NCBI GenBank assembly: GCA_007694185.1
Contig: RECD01000144.1
Location: 1-64,000 of the forward strand
Origin: Planctomycetaceae bacterium
Lineage (GTDB): Bacteria; Planctomycetota; Planctomycetia; Pirellulales; Pirellulaceae
Direction: 5' to 3'
Length of the DNA stretch: 64,000 bases
The notes beneath the pieces were generated by a model, which was given only the letters and a program-made list of their open reading frames with translations, did not search any database and was not told the DNA's origin. The first letter of the stretch is position 1; each line of letters opens with the position of its first letter. The position numbers and the translations under genes are program-made. Below, piece after piece: positions 35,954 to 44,760 of this stretch.

Positions 35954-36619
35954 TCAGGCGGCGCGGCGGCGCTGGGGGGCCACATTTCGCAGCGATTCGA
36001 GTTGCAACACGACGCGTGTTGGGGCGGGCGGAGGCGACACGGCAGACTGGCCCTGTTGCCCCGACAAACTTGCCAAATTGGCCGGAAACAGCAGCGTCAT
36101 CCAAGCCAGACCGCTGGCCACAAACAGGAAGATCGTGCTCCCAAACGGGGAGGGGGCGATCAGCAGGACCAGCAAAGCCGCCGCGGTGATCGCCGCTCGC
36201 GGCAAGGTCGGAATCGGGAGTGATTGTCGGTCGATCCGCTGCTGCCAACCAGCCGAACCGGCATGCAGCAGCGACAATGGCACGAGGTATCCGCACAGGC
36301 AGACGCCTAAAATCAAGAGGGGAAGGTGCCCGCCGACGATACCGACCTGAGCCAGCAGGGCGAGCGACCAGACGCTACTGAGCCCCGCCGTGGTTTTTGA
36401 AACGCGAGGTTCCTGGCTGCTGCGCAAGGACCAACAGCGGTAGCCGCACAGGATCGCACCGGCGAGCAGGAACCCCGAGGTGGCGATCCCCAGCAGGCCG
36501 TGCTCGCGGCTCATCCAGTGCTGACGCAGTCCCGCTTCGCTCATCACGCACGACATCACGCCGGCGAAAGTCGCGATCGACAGCAGCAGCGCCAAAAAAC
36601 GCTTCTCGAATTCGGCCAT
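35954..36619 (-). CDS. Multi-spanning membrane protein, unknown
   Basis: A 221-residue integral membrane protein from ATG 36619 (MAEFEKRFLALLLSIATFAG). The open frame extends upstream to 36931, but that part is arginine-rich and not membrane-like. About six hydrophobic segments can be counted, among them FLALLLSIATFAGVMSCVM, GLLGIATSGFLLAGAILCGY, LLILGVCLCGYLVPLSLLHA and ITAAALLVLLIAPSPFG. The tail is proline- and glutamine-rich, then basic. I do not recognise a family. It is downstream of rpoD on the same strand. Confidence 0.6.
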   Translation of the reverse strand: MAEFEKRFLALLLSIATFAGVMSCVMSEAGLRQHWMSREHGLLGIATSGFLLAGAILCGYRCWSLRSSQEPRVSKTTAGLSSVWSLALLAQVGIVGGHLPLLILGVCLCGYLVPLSLLHAGSAGWQQRIDRQSLPIPTLPRAAITAAALLVLLIAPSPFGSTIFLFVASGLAWMTLLFPANLASLSGQQGQSAVSPPPAPTRVVLQLESLRNVAPQRRRAA

Positions 36620-36984
36620 GAGCTTGTCGTTTCCGAAGGCGAAAGGGGGCTGGAGGTTGCGAGCCAGGCGTGACCCGATGGGGCGTGTGCCGGCGGGCAG
36701 CGACCTAACCGACACGCGTGACGAATCGTGAGCGACCGGGACGAACCGTCTGGACCGACCGATTCCGACGAGTCGGGAATTAGGCCAAGCCGGTGCGCGA
36801 AAGCAAGTCCGAATGTCCCAGCGATCTCGCCAGTCGCGAACTGAAGGCGACCGGGGCTGGTCCCGGCATCGCTGCCGGGGCATTGTCTCAGCCGACCACC
36901 CCGCGGTGCCACCGTTTCGCCCGCATCGCATCGATGGCGGGCCAAAATCGGTGACTTTAAAGACCGGTCAGCTTCGGTGTGAAC
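36620..36984 (-). other. rpoD 3' spacer with hairpin
   Basis: No gene is supported in these 365 bases between the rpoD stop and the start of the membrane-protein gene. A perfect seven-base stem, CCCGGCA at 36862-36868 with TGCCGGG at 36873-36879, and a TCGC tetraloop lies about 110 bases after the rpoD stop. It has no T-run and may be a terminator of weak type or a repeat. Confidence 0.4.
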
Positions 36985-38742
36985 CTAGGCGGCATCCTTG
37001 AGGAATCCGTCGAGTCGCTGCACGCGGCTGGGGCTTTGCAGCTTCGCGACCGCCTTGGCTTCGATCTGGCGGACCCGTTCACGGGTGACCTTGAAGATCC
37101 GGCCGACCTCTTCCAGTGTGTAGCTGTAGCCATCGACCAGGCCGTAGCGGAGCCGGATGATTTCCCGCTCGCGGAACGTCAAGGTCTGCAGCAACTCGTC
37201 GATCTTGTCGCGGAGCATCCCGTTGCCGGCGCAGCGGACCGGGTTTTCGCTATCACCCGCTTCGACGAACTCGCCGAAGCAGCTATCCTCGCCTTCGCCG
37301 ACGGGGCGATCGAGGCTGACGGGGTGCCGACCGATGTCCATCACCCGGCGGACCTCGTCGACCGAGACCTCGGTGAATTCGGCCAGTTCCTCGCAGCTCG
37401 GTTCGCGGCGGAGTTGTTGCGTCAGCTTTTTCTGTGCCTGACGCAGCTTGCTGAGGACATCGATCATGTGGACCGGGATCCGGATGGTCCGGGCCTGATC
37501 GGCGACCGCCCGGGTGATCGCTTGACGGATCCACCAGGTGGCGTAGGTGCTGAACTTGAACCCGCGACGGTACTCGTACTTGTCGACGGCCCGCATCAGC
37601 CCCGTGTTGCCTTCTTGGATCAGGTCGAGGAACGACAACCCACGGTTGCGGTATTTTTTGGCGATCGAGACGACCAGCCGCAGGTTGCCGCTGCACAATT
37701 GCCGTTTGACCGCTTCGTAGCTGTCGAAGTGCCGGCGTGCCTTGGCGACCCGGTTGTGCAAGCTCTCCGGGCTTTCCTGGGTAACCAGCATCAGCTCGCG
37801 GAGTTCCTGACGCAAGTCGGAAGCCTCATCTCGGCTGGCGGGGTCGGCGCCCAGCATGGTCAGCCGTTCGCGGATGAAGTCCATCCGCGAGGAGATCTTT
37901 TCCAGTTGCGACAGCAACGGCGTGACGCGGCGGCTGCGGAGCGACAGTTCCTCGACGAGCTGCAACGCCTTGCGGCGGTTGCGCAGGAACCGCTTGCGAA
38001 CTTCGGCCCGCAACCGGGGCGAGGTGCTGCGGCGAACGAGGATCTCGAAGTCGTGCTTGTTCTGTTCGACCAACACATCGAGCAGGCGGAGGTTGTGGGG
38101 CATCCGCGCGGTGATCTGCGCCTTCGTCAAGCGTTCGGTCAGCGAGACCTTGATCGTACGATCGAAGGGGAGTTCGCCACGGTGGACCTGGTGCAGCGTC
38201 GCGACCGTGGCCCGCAGGGCATAATCGTTCTCGAGCAGCGCCCGGCGGAATTGACGACGGGTGATCTCGATCTTCTTGGCCAGCGAAATTTCCTGATCGC
38301 GGGTCAGCAGCGGGATCTCGGCCATCTGGCTGAGGTACATCCGGATCGGGTCGTCGCTCGACTTGGCGATGTCGGGGCCCGCCAGCAGCATCGCGCCGCC
38401 CTCGCCTTCCAAGTCGGCCGCGTCGGCGGCACGGAAATCGGACTCGGCGGCGTCGCCGAATTCCGTCGCCGAATCGTTCGAGTCACCGCCGACGACGCGG
38501 AGCGTGCGGGTCGTGTTGCGTGTCTCCGCCTCGGCTCGGCGGTTGATGCCGCCGGCGTGTCGGACGACCGGGGCATCGACGAGTTCGATCCCGCGAGATT
38601 CGATCGCCAGCAGTAGCGATTCGAGCTTCTCGGGATTGACGTCTTCGTCGGGCAGGTAAGCATTGACGGCGTCGAAGGTCAGATAGCCGGTCGTTTTTCC
38701 TTGGGCGATCAGACGGTCGAGTTCTTTATCCATCAATTGCAT
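36985..38742 (-). CDS. rpoD: RNA polymerase primary sigma factor (sigma-70 family)
   Basis: A group 1/2 sigma-70 factor of 585 residues. An AGGAGG ribosome site precedes the ATG ([16 protein letters not shown]). The N-terminal region looks like sigma 1.1, followed by region 1.2 ([23 protein letters not shown]). Region 2 contains [27 protein letters not shown] and [15 protein letters not shown], the -10 recognition and melting parts. Region 3 follows, and region 4.2 ([24 protein letters not shown]) reads the -35 box. Between regions 1.2 and 2 there is a non-conserved helical stretch as in large primary sigmas. It lies 282 bp downstream of dnaG, the classic dnaG-rpoD association of the macromolecular-synthesis operon. 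Its presence beside dnaG favours the housekeeping factor over a stress paralog. Confidence 0.93.
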   Translation of the reverse strand: MQLMDKELDRLIAQGKTTGYLTFDAVNAYLPDEDVNPEKLESLLLAIESRGIELVDAPVVRHAGGINRRAEAETRNTTRTLRVVGGDSNDSATEFGDAAESDFRAADAADLEGEGGAMLLAGPDIAKSSDDPIRMYLSQMAEIPLLTRDQEISLAKKIEITRRQFRRALLENDYALRATVATLHQVHRGELPFDRTIKVSLTERLTKAQITARMPHNLRLLDVLVEQNKHDFEILVRRSTSPRLRAEVRKRFLRNRRKALQLVEELSLRSRRVTPLLSQLEKISSRMDFIRERLTMLGADPASRDEASDLRQELRELMLVTQESPESLHNRVAKARRHFDSYEAVKRQLCSGNLRLVVSIAKKYRNRGLSFLDLIQEGNTGLMRAVDKYEYRRGFKFSTYATWWIRQAITRAVADQARTIRIPVHMIDVLSKLRQAQKKLTQQLRREPSCEELAEFTEVSVDEVRRVMDIGRHPVSLDRPVGEGEDSCFGEFVEAGDSENPVRCAGNGMLRDKIDELLQTLTFREREIIRLRYGLVDGYSYTLEEVGRIFKVTRERVRQIEAKAVAKLQSPSRVQRLDGFLKDAA

Positions 38743-39024
38743 GACAAACCTCCTGTTTGGTGCCCGTCGCCAGGGTCTGGGTGGTGGCGACGAACGGTTA
38801 TTGCGGGAAATCGTTCGAAATTGGGGTGATCTTCACCCGCAGAGATTCCGTACGATCAAGTTTCGAAAACGTGGGCGGTGACGGGCAGGTCACCTTGGGA
38901 CGCGGTCATCAGCCGCGAACAAAACGGGGCGGTCCCGGGTTCGGGGGTCCGCTGGTAAGAATGCACTCCTTTGCGTTAGTGAGAGGGGACGGAAATCTTT
39001 TCCGGGCGGTTGGGGCGTCGGCGG

Positions 39025-40857
39025 TCAGCCGGGCCGCAAGCCGTGTTGCATCCGCCGCGCGGCGATCAATTCGCCGAGCATCCGGGTTGCCGAGTCGATG
39101 TCTTGCGAAGCCTCTTCGATGCGGTTGACTTCCCGGTGCTGCGTCGGCCCATCCTGCTGGCGATGGAACCAAGACAGCAGCACCTGAAATCGCTCTTCAA
39201 AGGGCTGGTTTTCCAATCTCGAGGACCATTCGTCGAGCGTGACCAAGCGGTTCTTCAGCGATTCGCTGCCGACGCTCATCAAAACCGTATTCAGGTCGAG
39301 GTCATGTCCGGCCAGTTCAAGCTCCTGATAGATCTCCAACAGTCGGCGAGCGGTTCCGCTGGAAAGCCAGGCGGGGTCGACCCGCTCGAGGGCTTGGGCC
39401 GCTTCGTGCGGGTGGTCGATCATCAGCTTGAACAGTTCGCGATCGATGCCGAGGATCGGTTCGACCGGTGCTTCCTGCAGGGCCGCCGGGACCCCATCGG
39501 GCTCCGGCGCGATGAATGCGGTGGGACGCCGGCGAGCCGTTCGGACGCGCCGATCGAGTTGCCGCCGCAATTCTTCTGACGGGATCGCGAAGGTTCGGGA
39601 TAACCGAACCAGCATCTGGGAGGTCCGCAGGCCGTCCGGTTCGGCCGAACGGGCGAGCAGATCGAGGACGGTTTCCAGGGCGGTCGTCGCCTGGTGGGTA
39701 TCCCGGGTCGTGTCGATCCCGTCGGTCAGTGTCGCCAGTTTGTGTTCCAAAGCGTCGGGCGCGGCGCTCGAGAGTTCCTCCAGCGCCGGCCGACCGAAGC
39801 GATTCAAGTAATCGGCCGGGTCGGCGCCATCGGGCAGGGTGATCACCCGCAGGTCGACGTCGGCGGAGACGAACAGTTCCAAAACCTGATCGGCACGCCG
39901 CTTACCGGCTTCGTCACCGTCGAGAACCAGTAGGACGCGATCGACGAAGCGGCGGAGGATTTCGACGTGGTGCGTTCCCAACGCCGTGCCGAGCACGGCG
40001 ACGACCGACTCGATCCCCGCTTGGCGGGCCGCGATCACGTCGGTGTAACCTTCCATGACCAGCACTTCGCCCGACTTTTGCATCGCGGTTCGGGCGAGGT
40101 TCAATCCGTAGAGCTGGCGTGATTTGCTGAACAGCAGCGTTTCGGGACCGTTGATGTATTTGGCACCCGCCTTGTCCGGGTCCGCCCCGGGCAAAATCCG
40201 GCCGCCCATCGAAATCGGCCGATCCTGCAGGTCCCAAATCGGGAACATCAGCCGGCCGCGGAACCGGTCGTAATGGCCAGAGCCAGTTTGACGAGGGATC
40301 GCCAGACCGGCGGCTTTCAGCACCTCAGGCGTGTGCCCGGCACGCCGCCCCTCGTCGAGCAACCAACTCCACTGGTCAGGGGCGAAGCCAATTTGAAACG
40401 TTTGGCGGCTGCTGTCGTCGATCCCGCGCTGGGCGAGGTAATCCCGTGCCGCCCGGACCTCGTCGGAGGAGTCGTTTTCGAGAAATTCGAAATAGGCGGT
40501 CGCGGCGAACTTCATCGCCGCCAGGAGGGCCGTTTTGTCTTCGGGACTGCCGGGGGTGACACGGCGTCCGCCCGGCTGGAACTCGATGCCCGCCTTTTCC
40601 GCCAAGATTTTGAGGGCTTCGATGAATTCGACGCCGTCGCGTCGCATCACGTAGCTGAAGACATCCCCGCCGATGTCGCAGACCCAGCACTTCCAAGTCT
40701 GACGCTGGGGGTTTACCTGCAAAGATGGCCGACGATCGTCATGCCATGGGCAGCTCGCGACAAACCCGCGGCCCTGCGGACGCAACGGAAGTTGCGATCC
40801 GATGACATCGACCAGGTCGGTTGCCAACCGCACCCGCTCTTTCAAGTCGAAGTCCAT
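39025..40857 (-). CDS. dnaG: DNA primase DnaG
   Basis: The replicative primase, 610 residues from ATG 40857 (a start at 40878 adds seven residues). The CHC2 zinc-binding site is C36-x2-H39 with C57-x2-C60 (CPWH and CWVC). The TOPRIM catalytic core has VMEGYTDVIAARQAG with its glutamate, and LLVLDGDEAGKRRAD with the metal aspartates. The C-terminal helicase-binding region is less conserved, as expected. It makes RNA primers for Okazaki fragments. rpoD follows on the same strand; rpsU, the usual first gene of this operon, is not upstream here. Instead the NosY-like membrane gene precedes it with a 222-bp gap. Confidence 0.95.
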   Translation of the reverse strand: MDFDLKERVRLATDLVDVIGSQLPLRPQGRGFVASCPWHDDRRPSLQVNPQRQTWKCWVCDIGGDVFSYVMRRDGVEFIEALKILAEKAGIEFQPGGRRVTPGSPEDKTALLAAMKFAATAYFEFLENDSSDEVRAARDYLAQRGIDDSSRQTFQIGFAPDQWSWLLDEGRRAGHTPEVLKAAGLAIPRQTGSGHYDRFRGRLMFPIWDLQDRPISMGGRILPGADPDKAGAKYINGPETLLFSKSRQLYGLNLARTAMQKSGEVLVMEGYTDVIAARQAGIESVVAVLGTALGTHHVEILRRFVDRVLLVLDGDEAGKRRADQVLELFVSADVDLRVITLPDGADPADYLNRFGRPALEELSSAAPDALEHKLATLTDGIDTTRDTHQATTALETVLDLLARSAEPDGLRTSQMLVRLSRTFAIPSEELRRQLDRRVRTARRRPTAFIAPEPDGVPAALQEAPVEPILGIDRELFKLMIDHPHEAAQALERVDPAWLSSGTARRLLEIYQELELAGHDLDLNTVLMSVGSESLKNRLVTLDEWSSRLENQPFEERFQVLLSWFHRQQDGPTQHREVNRIEEASQDIDSATRMLGELIAARRMQHGLRPG

Positions 40858-41079
40858 CGCAGGGTGCACTGACACCACTCCCCAAAGGAGGCGCTGTTCC
40901 GTCGCTCCATCACCGCATCGGCGGCAACCCGCTCATCGATCGGTCAACCCGACCTCAATGTCGGGCAAATTTCGATCTGATTTCGCATCCTTGCAACGCG
41001 TCGCCAGGCGATGGCGTTACGAGCGATTCTTCGAGTGTGTCCATTCGCGAGCTTCGCGTCAACACCAATCTGAGACGGG

Positions 41080-42834
41080 TCAGGCTAAATCTCGATCTTC
41101 GAACATCAGCAGCGCCAGCATCAGCACCATGATGCAGAAAAAGAACAGGTAGGTGAACGCGCCAGCAAGGTAAATCGGCGGGATCGGGTTGCCCGCGTCG
41201 ACGGCCGTCTGCACGTTGAAGGTGTTCAAATTCGGGATGACCACGGCGATCAGTTTGCCAAAAAATCCGACCAATTCGTTCTCGCCAACGGTCGACCGGA
41301 CCAGCGGCGCGGTCAAGTTGCCGATCACGTAGATCACGAAACAGACGACGAAGTTCGCCAGCAGCGGCAGGCGGGTCGCCAGGGCAACGGCGATCCCGCC
41401 GATGGCCATCGTTTCCATGAAGTACAGCAACAGCGCGGGGATGCTGGTCATCAGTTCCTCGTGGCTGACCTGCCAACCGGGCATTTCGTTGCTCGATTCC
41501 CGCGCGTCGTAAATCGGCTTGTAGCTAAGCACGATCAGGAACACGGCGCTGAGCACCACGAACAGGACCAGGACGGTCAGCATGATGCCGACGTACTTGC
41601 CGATCAGGAATTGGCCACGGCCGATCGGCTTGCTGAGCACGGTCAACGCGGTGCGGCCTTCGATTTCCTCGCTGACGCTGGTGCCGGCCGACCAGACGGC
41701 CTGCAACATCCCGAGCACCATGATCAGCGTGACGCAACTGTCCTTCATCAGCCGGATGTCTTCCCCCAACGTGTTGAACGGGAGGATGCCGAACAGCAAG
41801 ATGCCGAAAACGCCGATCAGGACCAACAACAGGTAGAGCGGCTGTGCCATTTCACTTTTGGCGGTCGCGTGCGCCACCGCGGCGACGCGGGGTGCGGATT
41901 GACGGAGCGTGACGTAGCCCATCAGCAGCAGGAAAAAACCGCCGGCGACGATCGGGATCGAGATCGCTTCGGGGACCGAGGGACGGGTGACGAAAGTCAT
42001 CTTCACCGTCGCCGGGTCGACCTCGCGGTTCTGCATGTAGACCTGGTCCGGGTCCAACGGCAGCGGGGGCATCTCCCGTTCTTCGCGGAGGTAACGCCGC
42101 GGTTCGCCCGCATCGACCCGAACCGGTGAGCGGACGAACTGCGAGGGGTTGGGGCCGTCGGCGATGATGATCGTCTTGTCGCTTTCGATGGTCAGCTCCG
42201 AGACGTTGAACATCACGTAATCCATCGGGACCTTCTGAAAGGCCGCGTCGTCCGCGTTTTCCAGGTCGAGCGGCGAAGCTTCCAACTCACGGACGATGAC
42301 TTGGGTGCCGTCACCCAGCAGGTTCACTTGGCCGATCGAGCTGAGGATTTCCCGAGGAGCTTCGACAACCGGTGTCGAGGCCAAGCCGATCACCGCGAAG
42401 ACCGCGGCGGTCCCCAGCACGTACGGCACGATGCCCTCGCGAGCGATTTCGATCAATTCCTTGCGGGTTCGATGCCAGGCCCCGTAGATCACGGAGAAAC
42501 CGAGCCCCACACCGAGGACCATCAGCGGCAGGATCAGCATTTGGCGATGTTCGCCGCCCTGCGGCAGGATCAGCCCCAACAACCCGGCCGTGATCGCGCC
42601 CCCCAGCAGCAGCGACGCGAACCGCCCGGATTGAGGCGAATCGGCCACCTTGCCGAGCGGCGTGAACGACAAGAGCGCTAGCGCCCCCAACACGACGACC
42701 AGCAGCGCCAGACCCGCGATCAAACCGATCGACAGCACCCACAGCGGGGTCAACCAGGTCGGTAGCTTGTTGGCCAATTGGCCGAGCAGCGGTGTCGCGA
42801 GGGCGAGCGACAGCGAACCGAGAGTCGTCAGCAT
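41080..42834 (-). CDS. ABC-2/NosY-like permease-type membrane protein
   Basis: A 584-residue membrane protein from ATG 42834. The N-terminal third has several hydrophobic segments (TPLWVLSIGLIAGLALLVVVLGALALL and others), then a large extracytoplasmic loop with strands and a polar EREMPPLPLDPDQVY segment. The C-terminal half resembles the permease of ABC systems linked to copper-enzyme maturation: LKDSCVTLIMVLGMLQAVW-like text, SEEIEGRTALTVLSKPIGRGQFLIGKYVG and several later helices. The EIEGRTALTVLSKPIGR segment is a hallmark of that group. No ATP-binding partner gene is next to it. Substrate and role are unknown. Confidence 0.8.
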   Translation of the reverse strand: MLTTLGSLSLALATPLLGQLANKLPTWLTPLWVLSIGLIAGLALLVVVLGALALLSFTPLGKVADSPQSGRFASLLLGGAITAGLLGLILPQGGEHRQMLILPLMVLGVGLGFSVIYGAWHRTRKELIEIAREGIVPYVLGTAAVFAVIGLASTPVVEAPREILSSIGQVNLLGDGTQVIVRELEASPLDLENADDAAFQKVPMDYVMFNVSELTIESDKTIIIADGPNPSQFVRSPVRVDAGEPRRYLREEREMPPLPLDPDQVYMQNREVDPATVKMTFVTRPSVPEAISIPIVAGGFFLLLMGYVTLRQSAPRVAAVAHATAKSEMAQPLYLLLVLIGVFGILLFGILPFNTLGEDIRLMKDSCVTLIMVLGMLQAVWSAGTSVSEEIEGRTALTVLSKPIGRGQFLIGKYVGIMLTVLVLFVVLSAVFLIVLSYKPIYDARESSNEMPGWQVSHEELMTSIPALLLYFMETMAIGGIAVALATRLPLLANFVVCFVIYVIGNLTAPLVRSTVGENELVGFFGKLIAVVIPNLNTFNVQTAVDAGNPIPPIYLAGAFTYLFFFCIMVLMLALLMFEDRDLA

Positions 42835-43337
42835 GGATTGAATCCGAGGCGAATGACCACCCGCAGCAGAACCCACAAGGGGGCTGGGGAGGTGCCGATT
42901 AGGGTGCCGGGGAATGGATTGCGATTGTGCCGCAGCGGGGACCTGTTCGGTGTCGGAACGCCCTCATACCAGGACGTTTGTCGGCACCGCCGACCGCGGC
43001 GATCTAGCATAACGTGGGCAGATCAAAACGCGAACCATACGCTGCCCGACGGCGGTTGGTTCGTCGGGTTACCCAGCCCGGTTGGGACGTCTGCACCGGT
43101 CCCCGCGGTCGGCGGTGCGGGCTGAACCGGTTCTGGCGACTGTGCGGGACGGAGCTTTCTGATCTCGTCGAGCATCAAGACCGCCGACACCGGCCGGGTT
43201 CCGAAGGAGGACGTCGACAACGCCACCCTTCACCCATTCACGCCCGGAACCGCCTAAACTGACGTGATCACTTCGTCGCGGATCGCGTCTTCCTTTCACC
43301 CCCACCCCCATCCCCATCCCCACACCGGAATCCCGCC
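42835..43337. other. 503-bp divergent spacer with quadruplex-capable C-run tract
   Basis: I find no supportable gene between the permease-type gene and the ceramidase-like gene, which point away from each other. A TAGCAT hexamer near 43005 is a possible -10 element. Just before the ceramidase start, 43299-43321 holds four cytosine runs of five, five, four and four bases, spaced by one or two bases, so the other strand meets the G-quadruplex pattern. The tract replaces any recognisable Shine-Dalgarno sequence. Confidence 0.55.
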
Positions 43338-44696
43338 ATGTGCCTCCTGCGTTTTGCCCTCGTGTTGGCGTCCGCGTCGTTGCTGGCCCCAATCGCGACC
43401 GCCGAGCCGCTGCCTTGGAAAGCCGGCGCCGCGTCGGCCAAGATCACGCCGGAAAAATCGATGTGGATGGCGGGCTACGCGGCCCGGACGGAACCTTCCG
43501 AAGGGGTCGAACTCGATCTGTACGCTAAGGCACTCGTGCTGGTTGACGGTCAAGGCGAAAAGTTCGCCCTGGTGACGCTGGACCTGATCGGCGTGCCGCG
43601 TGACCTGCGGCTGAATGTCGCCGAGCGGGTGGAACAGCAATATGGCATCCGGCCAGCGCAATTGACGCTCAACGCCTCCCACACGCATTCCGGGCCGGAG
43701 TTGCGGACCAGCAAGTTGCATGGCGTCGATGATGTCGCCGTCCGCCAGGAAGAGGCCGGGGAATACACCGAACAATTGCAACACAAAATCGTCCAGATGA
43801 TCGGCGAGGCGCTCGAGCAAGCGGTGCCGGCCAAGCTGGAATACTGCAGCTCCTGGTGCGGCTTCGCGATGAACCGGCGGACGCCGACCGAGGGTGGCGG
43901 TTGGAAAAATTTCCCGAACCCCGACGGGCCGGTCGACCACCGCGTGCCGGTGCTGAAGGTGACCGCCGCGGACAAACGGGAATTGGCGATCGTCTTCGGC
44001 TACGCCTGCCACTGCACGACGCTGGGGCACCAAAAGTTCAGCGGCGACTACGCGGGCTATGCCCAAGCGAATATTGAGGCGGCCCATCCCGGCACGGTCG
44101 CGTTGTTCATGAATGGTTGCAGCGGCGATCAAAACCCGTACCCACGCAGGACGACGGACCTGGCACAAAACCACGGCCGCAGCCTTGCTACCGCGGTCGA
44201 AGCGGCGTTGGAGACGACTCCTCAAGAAATCAATGGCAACCTGCGGGGGGCCTATCGCGAGATCCCGCTGGCCTACGACTCGCTACCGACCCGCGAACAG
44301 TTGTTGGAAGAGCAACAATCCTCGAACAAATGGGTCGCGATTCACGCCAGCCGGTTGCTGCAACGGATCGACGAGGAGGGACCCTTGCCGAAAGATTATC
44401 CCTATCCGGTGCAGGTGCTGAGGGTCGGCGACCAATTGACGTGGGTGACGCTCGGCGGCGAAGTCGTGGTCGACTATTCGCACCGGCTCCGCCGAGAACT
44501 GGACGATGACATCGTGTGGGTCAGCGGTTACAGCAACGACGTGATGGGCTACATCCCCAGCCTGCGGGTGTGGCAGGAAGGAGGCTACGAAGGTGGCGGG
44601 GCGATGATCTACGGCACTCACCCGTCACGCTGGGATGATCAGGTCGAAGGGCAGATCGTCGAGACGGTGAAGCAACTCCGGCGGTCGCTCGATTGA
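43338..44696 (+). CDS. Neutral/alkaline non-lysosomal ceramidase-like enzyme
   Basis: A secreted hydrolase of 452 residues related to the N-terminal catalytic domain of neutral ceramidase. A signal peptide (LRFALVLASASLLAPIATA) is followed by the family start AGAASAKITPEKSMWMAGY. The metal-site motif is NASHTHSGPEL, with further histidines in FGYACHCTTLG, and the NGCSGDQNPYPR loop is typical. It would cleave an amide-linked lipid or a related amide outside the cytoplasm. Planctomycetes carry many short copies like this one, without the C-terminal Ig-like domain of true ceramidases, so the actual substrate may not be ceramide. It is convergent with a PhoD-DUF1501-PSD1 operon. Confidence 0.9.
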   Translation: MCLLRFALVLASASLLAPIATAEPLPWKAGAASAKITPEKSMWMAGYAARTEPSEGVELDLYAKALVLVDGQGEKFALVTLDLIGVPRDLRLNVAERVEQQYGIRPAQLTLNASHTHSGPELRTSKLHGVDDVAVRQEEAGEYTEQLQHKIVQMIGEALEQAVPAKLEYCSSWCGFAMNRRTPTEGGGWKNFPNPDGPVDHRVPVLKVTAADKRELAIVFGYACHCTTLGHQKFSGDYAGYAQANIEAAHPGTVALFMNGCSGDQNPYPRRTTDLAQNHGRSLATAVEAALETTPQEINGNLRGAYREIPLAYDSLPTREQLLEEQQSSNKWVAIHASRLLQRIDEEGPLPKDYPYPVQVLRVGDQLTWVTLGGEVVVDYSHRLRRELDDDIVWVSGYSNDVMGYIPSLRVWQEGGYEGGGAMIYGTHPSRWDDQVEGQIVETVKQLRRSLD

Positions 44697-44760
44697 GGCT
44701 CTGAGTCGTTACGGCCTCAGTCGGCACCGGCTGGCAGGTTGGCGATCACGCCGCCCCCTC

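Noticed and set aside
36979-38616. 545-residue plus-strand open frame
   Set aside because: Antisense to rpoD, which has complete sigma regions 1.2 to 4.2.
42828-43010. Small minus-strand gene upstream of the permease
   Set aside because: No ribosome site, arginine- and proline-rich translation, and overlap with the permease start region.
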